A stretch of 7,133 bases of DNA. It comes from JAMCXS01 sp964459065. Its GTDB lineage: Bacteria > Acidobacteriota > Terriglobia > UBA7540. The DNA is taken from the NCBI GenBank assembly GCA_964459065.1, contig CAYWMN010000198.1, forward strand, positions 1 to 7,133, in the 5' to 3' direction. The position numbers and the translations under genes are program-made. This document shows positions 1 through 4,526 of this stretch, piece by piece (position 1 is the first letter of the stretch; each line of letters starts with the position of its first letter). The notes beneath the pieces are model-generated. The model saw only the letters and a list, made by a program, of their open reading frames with translations. It did not search any database and had not been told where the DNA came from.

Positions 1-293
1 ATAAAGGCAAACAGGAGCACCGTGCCGAAAAAGGCCACCGTGAACGGATCCCAGAAAGCACGGAGGAGTTTTTCCTCCTGGAGTTCGCGGTCGATCCCCG
101 TCATCAGGCCGATGGAAAGCCAGAGCGCAATCGCAACAGGAACGATCCAGAGGTAGTTGGCGAGCGGGTAGAGCGGCTGGGGAGTGATGACGGCGCGCCG
201 CAACCAGTGGGCCAGGGAGAAGCTCCCCAAAGCAAGCAGCGCATCGGCAACGAGGTAGAGTACCCCGATCATCCTTTTATAACGGGAGAACAT
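1..293 (-). CDS. Polyprenyl glycosylphosphotransferase (WcaJ/EpsE-type sugar transferase), N-terminal membrane part, 3' end outside window
   Basis: My own reverse-strand translation gives 97 residues from an ATG at 293, open to the window edge, so the C-terminal part is missing. The protein begins MFSRYKRMIGVLYLVADALL and has hydrophobic segments at about residues 8-30, 46-64 and from 85 on. A charged loop (DRELQEEKLLRAF) separates the last two. This arrangement of a short basic N-terminus, VADALLALGSFSLAHWLR and PLANYLWIVPVAIALW is typical of the membrane domain preceding the catalytic domain of enzymes that move a hexose-1-phosphate onto undecaprenyl phosphate. In that family this is the first step of exopolysaccharide or O-unit assembly. 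The catalytic domain is outside the window, so the family call rests on the membrane domain alone. An AGGCAGGA stretch (310 to 303) lies 9 bases before the ATG and supports this start. A second in-frame ATG is at 272. It lies 87 bases downstream of the GT2 gene on the same strand and could be co-transcribed. Confidence 0.6.
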   Translation of the reverse strand, partial: MFSRYKRMIGVLYLVADALLALGSFSLAHWLRRAVITPQPLYPLANYLWIVPVAIALWLSIGLMTGIDRELQEEKLLRAFWDPFTVAFFGTVLLFAF

Positions 294-323
294 CGGAGTT
301 TATCCTGCCTGAACGGCCCCCCT

Positions 324-332
324 ATCTTATCA
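324..332 (-). promoter_or_regulatory. Possible extended -10 element before the glycosylphosphotransferase gene
   Basis: On the minus strand the bases read TGATAAGAT, a TGN followed by TAAGAT (4 of 6 to TATAAT), ending about 30 bases before the ATG at 293. No -35 match is visible at the normal distance. It could allow separate transcription of the downstream gene, but this is a weak motif match only. Confidence 0.2.
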
Positions 333-340
333 GATCAATC

Positions 341-359
341 GCCGGGCGCGGCGTCCGGC
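341..359. repeat. 19-base near-perfect palindrome in the gap between the two minus-strand genes
   Basis: The bases gccgggcgcggcgtccggc form 9-base arms around a single central G, with one mismatch (a G-T pair at positions 346/354). As RNA from the minus strand this is a GC-rich hairpin with an A-C mismatch, lying 22-40 bases after the GT2 stop codon. No U-run follows, so it is not a classical intrinsic terminator. It may be an mRNA-stabilising structure, an operator, or chance in GC-rich DNA. Confidence 0.4.
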
Positions 360-377
360 AGCTGCGCCCTTCCGGAC
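353..377. repeat. Inverted repeat overlapping the 341-359 palindrome
   Basis: GTCCGG at 353-358 is repeated inverted as CCGGAC at 372-377, with 13 bases between. Its left arm is also part of the 341-359 palindrome, so in a minus-strand transcript the two hairpins cannot form at once. That is an attenuator-like layout, but no leader peptide or U-run accompanies it. Confidence 0.3.
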
Positions 378-380
378 CTT

Positions 381-1565
381 CTAGGGCGCAGACGGCTTGT
401 ACCATCGGCCTTTCCAGCGGAGGCCCGGGCCCTTAAGGCTCGAAAGCGCCGAAGCAACAACAACAATGGAGTAGAAAATAGCCGCCAGCGGCAGCGTGAA
501 AACATAGAGCGGGAAAATTCCGGCGTACCAAACGATCGGGCAATAGACTGCGATGCTCATGGCTGTTGCCGCCCCGGCCGCGAGCAAAAGCGGATTCCCC
601 GCAAGCAAGCTGCCCCCCTCCGCCCGGCACAGCAAAGCGATTGCCAGCGCGGCCCAGGGCAAAACCGCCAAAACCGCGCCTCCCACAACGCCGCCCAGCG
701 TCTTCCAGACGGACTTCCCGGTTCCTTCCCAGGCGCTGCGTGAGAGCCCCTCAAAAACCTCGCGCCAGTTCTTATACATGCGGGTGCGGAAAACTCCGCG
801 CGTAATCGCCAGATGAATGCGGTGGCCATTCGACTTGAACATTTGCGCCATCCGCAAGTCTTCAATCAAAGTGTCATGCAGCCGCGCATAACCTCCCATG
901 GATTCAAGGTCTTCGCGGCGCATCAGCAGGAAGGCTCCGGCGGCGATGGCGCGCGAAGAGCTGAGGCGGTTCACCAGGCGGGGAGGAAAAAGCAAAAAAA
1001 GAAGCAGCCCGAAAGCCGGCATGACAACTTTCTCCGCCCGGGACTGCATCTCCAACTCCGGAGTCAGGGACAGCAGCCGGGCATCCTTCTCCATCGCCAG
1101 CAAAAGCGCCTGGCGCAGGAGGCTGGGATGAAAAACCACATCGGCGTCGGTGGCCAGAATCCATTTGCCGGTGGCGGCTTTTTCCGCCAGGCTCAGAGCA
1201 TGAACTTTGCCCCGCCAGCCGTCAGGCAACACGTGGTTGTGAATCACCCGCAACCTGCCGAGCGCCGCGGGCCGCGCCATCCATTCATCAGCGATGGCCC
1301 CGGTGCGGTCATCCGAATCGTCATCCACAAGAATGACTTCATAATCCGGATAGTCCAAGCTGAGCAACGATTCCAGTGTGGCCGGCAGCGTTTCTTCTTC
1401 ATTGCGGGAGGCCAGAATAATTGAAACTCGAGGCAGCGGGGGCAAAGCCGCCGCAGGCGGCGCCGGGCTCACAACCGTCATCCCCAAGAAATTCCATAAC
1501 AGAAAAAGCCCCACGCCACACCACGCCAGAGCCACCAAAAACAGAATCCATTCCAAAGGGTGCAA
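381..1565 (-). CDS. Membrane glycosyltransferase family 2, HpnB/CrtQ-like
   Basis: The protein has 394 residues. An N-terminal membrane segment (about 5-27) is followed by a GT-A catalytic domain and then several membrane segments (about 183-197, 290-312, 323-346 and 350-375). GT2 hallmarks are ASRNEE at 52-57, VDDDSDDRT at 80-88, the metal-binding DxD as TDAD (D140 and D142), and an ED pair at 235-236 in LIEDLRMA where the catalytic base is expected. The GWRGKVHAL stretch at 117-124 and the ending RWKGRWY at 383-389 match glycosyltransferases that act on lipid acceptors, such as hopanoid-associated HpnB and carotenoid CrtQ. It should transfer a nucleotide-activated sugar to a membrane acceptor on the cytoplasmic face; the acceptor cannot be read from sequence. 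The start is TTG, supported by AAGGAG (1577 to 1572) six bases upstream. No ATG occurs in frame before codon 29, and an in-frame stop lies at 1617-1615. The gene is transcribed away from the GT21-like gene. Confidence 0.85.
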   Translation of the reverse strand: MHPLEWILFLVALAWCGVGLFLLWNFLGMTVVSPAPPAAALPPLPRVSIILASRNEEETLPATLESLLSLDYPDYEVILVDDDSDDRTGAIADEWMARPAALGRLRVIHNHVLPDGWRGKVHALSLAEKAATGKWILATDADVVFHPSLLRQALLLAMEKDARLLSLTPELEMQSRAEKVVMPAFGLLLFLLFPPRLVNRLSSSRAIAAGAFLLMRREDLESMGGYARLHDTLIEDLRMAQMFKSNGHRIHLAITRGVFRTRMYKNWREVFEGLSRSAWEGTGKSVWKTLGGVVGGAVLAVLPWAALAIALLCRAEGGSLLAGNPLLLAAGAATAMSIAVYCPIVWYAGIFPLYVFTLPLAAIFYSIVVVASALSSLKGPGLRWKGRWYKPSAP

Positions 1566-1602
1566 ACCAAGCTCCTTGGCAAACGCCGAAATACAACGCT
1601 TC

Positions 1603-1634
1603 CTAACTGTAGCTTAAAAAGCCAGCTATGTTAG
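1603..1634. repeat. Imperfect inverted repeat in the divergent glycosyltransferase spacer
   Basis: CTAACTGTAGCT (1603-1614) is mirrored by AGCTATGTTAG (1624-1634), whose reverse complement is CTAACATAGCT. Five bases match at each end of the arm, with a short unequal middle, and the loop is TAAAAAGCC. It fills much of the 85 bases between two divergent start codons, the usual place for a shared operator. The hexamer TATGTT (1627-1632), a possible -10 for the plus-strand gene, lies in the right arm. No known regulator site was recognised. Confidence 0.4.
1627..1632 (+). promoter_or_regulatory. Possible -10 hexamer for the GT21-like gene
   Basis: TATGTT matches 4 of 6 bases of TATAAT and ends 18 bases before the ATG at 1651. 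No convincing -35 was found. The gene has no Shine-Dalgarno sequence, so a short leader would fit. This is a weak single-motif call. Confidence 0.2.
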
Positions 1635-1650
1635 ACTCAAAACCCACCGG

Positions 1651-2874
1651 ATGAGTGGCCCGTTCCAAATTTTTCTGATCTTTGCAGCCTTGCTGCTGGC
1701 GCAGAGCGCTGTCTCGCTGCGCGACGGTTTCCGTTATCTGCGGTACCTGCGGCGGAGCCGCAGCCGGCCGCCCGGCGATTTTGCTCCGCGCGCTGCCCTC
1801 ATCATTCCCGTCAAGGGAATCCCTCAGGACCTTGAAGACAACATCGCGGCGTTCCTGCAACAGGATTACCCACGATATGACCTGACTTTCGTGGTGGAAG
1901 ACCAGCGGGACCCGGCGTTTTCGAGGCTCAACACGCTTGTCGCGAAAGCCCGCGAGCCAGGAACACAGCAACCCCTCCAAGCGGCCGTGGCGGTTGCCGG
2001 AATCAGTAAGATCCGGGGGCAAAAGGTTCACAACCTCCTCGAAGGCCTGAAGACCCTTGACCCCGCGGCGGAGGTTCTGGTTTTTGCCGATGTGGACGCC
2101 AGGCCGGGCCCGTCCTGGCTGAAGTCCCTGGTGGCTCCGCTCGCTGACCGGGAGGTTACGGTCAGCACGGGATTCCGCTGGTATCTGCCCGGCGAGAGCT
2201 TTGCCTCCCGGTTGCGCGCCGCCTGGGATACTTCCATCGCCACGGTGCTTGGGGAGCAGGATTCGCCTTTTGCCTGGGGAGGCTCCATGGCGCTGCGCGT
2301 GCAGGAATTCAAACGCTTGAGGGTGGCCGAAGATTATTGGCAATCGACGGTGAGCGACGATTACTCGCTGAGCCGCGCCGTCCATGATGCCGGGGGCAGA
2401 ATCCGCTTTGAACCCCGCAGCCTGGTCGTTTCACGAGAGGATTCGACGTTCCGCGAATTGCTGCGATGGACGAACCGGCAAATTATCATCACCCGGGTTT
2501 ATTCTCCCCGCTTGTGGCGTCTGGGACTGGCTGCGCACGCTCTTTATGCCGGCACCCTCATTTACGGCCTGGCTTTGTTCGCCGGCCCCTGGACGCGCGC
2601 GCCGGAGAAGTTCCTCATCGCGGCATCGCTTGCGGCGATTCTGGCGCTGGGGATAGCCAAAGGAAAGATTCGCAGCATCGTTGCGCGCGAGGCCTTCCCG
2701 GAAGAATCCCGGAAATATGGAAACTGCTACTGGCAGCTCGCACCCCTGGTCCCCTGGGTGATGGTCTGGAACTTTTTGGCGGCGGCTTTCACGCGGTGCA
2801 TTGAATGGCGCGGAACCCGGTACCGCCTGAAGTCAGACCACGAAGTGGAGATCGTCGGGCGCGGGGCGGGCTAA
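1651..2874 (+). CDS. Ceramide glucosyltransferase-like (GT21/HpnI-like) membrane glycosyltransferase
   Basis: The protein has 407 residues: an N-terminal membrane anchor (about 4-22), a catalytic domain (about 47-275) and C-terminal membrane segments (about 288-312, 321-336 and 362-380). Features of the ceramide glucosyltransferase family are IPVKG at 52-56, EDQRDPA at 83-89, GQKVHNLLEGL at 123-133, the DxD motif FADVDAR (D147 and D149), SDDYSLS with D236/D237 as the likely catalytic base, and LLRW at 270-273. In the family signature QxxRW or RxxRW the first position is Gln or Arg; here it is Glu269. The ending IEWRGTRYRL resembles other lipid glycosyltransferases. HpnI of this family adds N-acetylglucosamine to bacteriohopanetetrol, but neither the acceptor nor the donor can be assigned here. 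The ATG at 1651 is the only plausible start, as an in-frame stop lies at 1615-1617. There is no clear Shine-Dalgarno. It is divergent from the GT2 gene and ends one base from the converging zinc-ribbon gene. Confidence 0.8.
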   Translation: MSGPFQIFLIFAALLLAQSAVSLRDGFRYLRYLRRSRSRPPGDFAPRAALIIPVKGIPQDLEDNIAAFLQQDYPRYDLTFVVEDQRDPAFSRLNTLVAKAREPGTQQPLQAAVAVAGISKIRGQKVHNLLEGLKTLDPAAEVLVFADVDARPGPSWLKSLVAPLADREVTVSTGFRWYLPGESFASRLRAAWDTSIATVLGEQDSPFAWGGSMALRVQEFKRLRVAEDYWQSTVSDDYSLSRAVHDAGGRIRFEPRSLVVSREDSTFRELLRWTNRQIIITRVYSPRLWRLGLAAHALYAGTLIYGLALFAGPWTRAPEKFLIAASLAAILALGIAKGKIRSIVAREAFPEESRKYGNCYWQLAPLVPWVMVWNFLAAAFTRCIEWRGTRYRLKSDHEVEIVGRGAG

Positions 2875-2875
2875 T

Positions 2876-3223
2876 TTATTTCTTGCCGCCATCCGATCCC
2901 GATTTATGGCGGGAGATATAACGGGCGCGGGTTTTGCTTTTTCCCTGTTTGGTCTTGGCTGGGGGCTCGTCTTTTGGCTGCGCTACCTTGTCCAGCACCT
3001 GATTGAAGGCGGAGGAAGAGGCTTTCGGCGCCTTTTTCTTCTCCTTGCCCTCCAGAAACGGGTGTTCGGTATGGCAGGTCTGGCAGATGACCTTCACGAC
3101 CCGATCGTCCACAAAGCTGGCAATGGCATGATTGAGCAAGCGCTTGCAGCGCGGGCAATAATCGTCGATCAGATCACCCAGGCGCGGCGGTTGATTGTCA
3201 AGCCAGGAAGCCTCAAAAGACAT
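2876..3223 (-). CDS. Small four-cysteine zinc-ribbon protein with basic tail, function unknown
   Basis: The protein has 115 residues. The first 58 form a compact domain with two CxxC knuckles, CPRC (C23 and C26) and CQTC (C47 and C50), 20 residues apart. H51 and H54 lie next to the second knuckle. This spacing fits a zinc ribbon. From about residue 59 the chain turns highly charged and low in complexity (EGKEKKKAPKASSS, then many Lys, Pro and Gln, ending RYISRHKSGSDGGKK), likely disordered and perhaps nucleic-acid binding. There is no signal peptide or membrane segment, so it should be cytoplasmic. I do not recognise a named family. The frame is preferred over the overlapping plus-strand frame because of the paired cysteines and the consensus -10 just upstream. 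The ATG at 3223 has no Shine-Dalgarno, and the -10 hexamer ends only 11 bases before it, so the mRNA is probably almost leaderless. Confidence 0.72.
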   Translation of the reverse strand: MSFEASWLDNQPPRLGDLIDDYCPRCKRLLNHAIASFVDDRVVKVICQTCHTEHPFLEGKEKKKAPKASSSAFNQVLDKVAQPKDEPPAKTKQGKSKTRARYISRHKSGSDGGKK

Positions 3224-3234
3224 AATGGAAACTT

Positions 3235-3262
3235 ATTATATCCGCATTCCCGGGGAATGCAA
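3235..3262 (-). promoter_or_regulatory. Candidate sigma-70-type promoter of the zinc-ribbon gene
   Basis: On the minus strand, TTGCAT (3262 to 3257) is followed after 16 bases by a perfect TATAAT (3240 to 3235). The -10 is full consensus; the -35 keeps only the TTG core. Transcription would start about five bases before the ATG at 3223, giving a nearly leaderless mRNA, in line with the lack of a ribosome-binding site. A perfect palindrome fills the spacer. Confidence 0.5.
3244..3260. promoter_or_regulatory. Perfect 17-base palindrome, operator-like
   Basis: GCATTCCCGGGGAATGC has perfect 8-base arms around a single central base. It lies in the 104-base divergent gap between the zinc-ribbon and AI-2E-family genes. 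It spans most of the spacer and the edge of the -35 of the minus-strand promoter, and lies about 18 bases upstream of the first -10-like hexamer of the plus-strand gene. A dimeric regulator bound here could block one gene and affect the other. No known regulator consensus was recognised. Confidence 0.5.
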
Positions 3263-3278
3263 TAAATGCGCTCCCTGG

Positions 3279-3307
3279 TAGAATTTTTGATGGGGTCAAG
3301 CTAGAAT
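3279..3307 (+). promoter_or_regulatory. Two -10-like TAGAAT hexamers before the AI-2E-family gene
   Basis: TAGAAT (5 of 6 to TATAAT) occurs at 3279-3284 and again at 3302-3307. The second ends 20 bases before the ATG at 3328. Neither has a clear -35. The repeat may mean two start points or chance; which is used cannot be told from sequence. Confidence 0.25.
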
Positions 3308-3327
3308 CAGTTTCGCGAGTTCCGCCG

Positions 3328-4401
3328 ATGGCCGAGATGAAATCCGACAGTCTGAACACTTCCAAAATCACCTTGACGGGACTGCGGATTATTGTCGTCC
3401 TGCTTGTTATCGCCTGCATCAACTATGCAAGCTCCATTGTCATCACTCTAATTTGCGCCATTCTGATCGCTTTCGTGCTGGAACCTGGAGTGCGGCTGAT
3501 GGAGCGAATCCACATTCCGCGCTGGCTGGGTGCGTTGCTCATGCTCCTGTTGACTTTGGGGCTTCTCTATCTGGTGGGCTACGGGATTTACAACCGTGTC
3601 ATGACCTTTATCCAGGAGTTTCCAACCTATGCCGGCCCCCTGAAGCACTTCGTTGGAGCGATTGAAAAGCTGGCCAAGAGCGTCGAGCAAAGAACCTCCA
3701 ACCTTGTTGCCTCAGCCCCACAGCCAAGCCTGCCCACCATCCGGCTGCAGCAGGAATCCAATTGGGGCCAGTATCTGTTGCGGGGGATCGGCTCCGTCTA
3801 CACCTTTATCGTCACCGTGATGTTTGTTCCTTTTCTCGTCTTCTTTATGCTGGCGGCCAAGGATCACATCTGGAACTCCACCTTGAATCTGTTTCCCGGC
3901 GAGCACCGGCAGCAGGCCGAGCATATCATCCAAAGCATCGGCCACATGGTCAGGCGGTACATCGTGGGGAACATCATGGTCGCGTTGATGTCAGCCGCCC
4001 TGATTACCCCGGTCTTTGCACTGACGCGGCTGCGCTTTGCGCTGCTTCTGGGCCCGCTAGCCGCCTTTCTGAGCATGGTGCCCTATCTTGGCGTGGCCCT
4101 GGCGATTGTGCCGCCTTTACTGATGGGGCTCGGGCAATTTACAACCGCAACCCCGTTTATCGTTATCGCCGTCACGATCATGGTGGTCCATTTTCTGGCG
4201 ATGAATGTCTTGACCCCCAAGTTTGTGGGCCATCAAGTCAGCCTGAATGCGCTGACAGTGACCATCGCCATGCTTTTCTGGGGATGGTTATGGGGGGCGG
4301 TGGGACTGGTCCTCGCCGTTCCCATCACGGCGGCCTTAAAGGCCATTTGCGACAATGTTGAAAAACTCAAGCCCTGGGGTGCCTGGATGGGTGATGGTTG
4401 A
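3328..4401 (+). CDS. AI-2E family transporter (PerM/UPF0118-type membrane protein)
   Basis: The protein has 357 residues, the usual length for the family. Hydrophobic segments lie at about 19-51, 66-88, 153-175, 212-231, 237-268, 276-297 and 306-339, with an amphipathic helical stretch at 91-150. Family landmarks are FLVFFMLAAKD at 169-179, the VRRYIVGN segment at 208-215, FLSMVPYLGVALAIVPP at 247-263, LTPKFVGHQVSLNALTV at 295-311, and the WGWLWGAVGLVLAVP block at 318-332. Members are inner-membrane proteins, some reported to export autoinducer-2 or act as sodium/proton antiporters. The substrate here is unknown and no luxS-type gene is near. The ATG at 3328 has no Shine-Dalgarno; an alternative ATG is at 3337. 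It is divergent from the zinc-ribbon gene and upstream of, but probably not co-transcribed with, the GlmU gene, since hairpins and a promoter-like element fill the gap. Confidence 0.9.
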   Translation: MAEMKSDSLNTSKITLTGLRIIVVLLVIACINYASSIVITLICAILIAFVLEPGVRLMERIHIPRWLGALLMLLLTLGLLYLVGYGIYNRVMTFIQEFPTYAGPLKHFVGAIEKLAKSVEQRTSNLVASAPQPSLPTIRLQQESNWGQYLLRGIGSVYTFIVTVMFVPFLVFFMLAAKDHIWNSTLNLFPGEHRQQAEHIIQSIGHMVRRYIVGNIMVALMSAALITPVFALTRLRFALLLGPLAAFLSMVPYLGVALAIVPPLLMGLGQFTTATPFIVIAVTIMVVHFLAMNVLTPKFVGHQVSLNALTVTIAMLFWGWLWGAVGLVLAVPITAALKAICDNVEKLKPWGAWMGDG

Positions 4402-4416
4402 CGAGCCGGACCGGTT

Positions 4417-4456
4417 CCAGGCTGCCGCCGGGATCTCCCGTCGCCGCCTCGCCTGG
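4417..4456 (+). repeat. Imperfect hairpin downstream of the AI-2E-family gene
   Basis: CCAGGC (4417-4422) pairs with GCCTGG (4451-4456), and inside it CGGGA (4429-4433) pairs with TCCCG (4436-4440), with unpaired GC-rich stretches between the two stems. It begins 16 bases after the stop codon. No T-run follows, so it is at best an atypical terminator or a 3'-end protecting structure. Confidence 0.35.
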
Positions 4457-4467
4457 CAGGGGCAATT

Positions 4468-4484
4468 GCACGGCATTGCCGTGC
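4468..4484 (+). repeat. Perfect 17-base palindrome upstream of the GlmU gene
   Basis: GCACGGCATTGCCGTGC has perfect 8-base arms around one central T. It ends 20 bases before the TGATATACT promoter element and 42 bases before the GlmU start codon. It is either a hairpin at the end of the upstream transcript or an operator upstream of the GlmU promoter. Its geometry (8-1-8, GCA at one end and TGC at the other) is the same as that of the palindrome at 3244-3260, but the inner bases differ. Confidence 0.4.
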
Positions 4485-4504
4485 GCCGGGGCTTTGGAAT
4501 CTGC

Positions 4505-4513
4505 TGATATACT
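4505..4513 (+). promoter_or_regulatory. Extended -10 promoter element of the GlmU gene
   Basis: The bases TGATATACT give a TGN extension and TATACT (5 of 6 to TATAAT). The expected -35 position (about 4485-4490) is GCCGGG, not a match, which is tolerated in extended -10 promoters. The hexamer ends 13 bases before the ATG at 4527, so the transcript leader would be about six or seven bases, and no Shine-Dalgarno is present. Confidence 0.4.
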
Positions 4514-4526
4514 TTAGAACCATCCT

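Noticed and set aside
207..743. Plus-strand frame of 178 codons over the gap between the first two minus-strand genes
   Set aside because: It overlaps both coding ends and encodes a low-complexity Arg/Gln/Asn-rich chain; no support for a real gene.
813..1424. Open frame of 203 codons on the plus strand
   Set aside because: Antisense to the GT2 catalytic domain; composition is His/Arg/Gln-rich and no motif is visible.
1603..2385. Long open frame of 260 codons on the minus strand
   Set aside because: It is wholly antisense to the GT21-like gene, whose motifs are clear; its product is rich in Arg, Gly and His with no domain, as expected for a GC-rich shadow frame.
2906..3265. Plus-strand frame of 119 codons opposite the zinc-ribbon gene
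   Set aside because: It looks partly hydrophobic, but the opposite frame has paired CxxC motifs and a consensus -10 at its start, so that frame was chosen.
3762..4361. Plus-strand frame of 199 codons inside the AI-2E-family gene
   Set aside because: Overlaps a clear family member in another frame and has no recognisable domain.
3328..4401. Assigning the AI-2E-family protein to quorum sensing
   Set aside because: The family name reflects one reported function; other members are antiporters or unknown, and no autoinducer gene is nearby.
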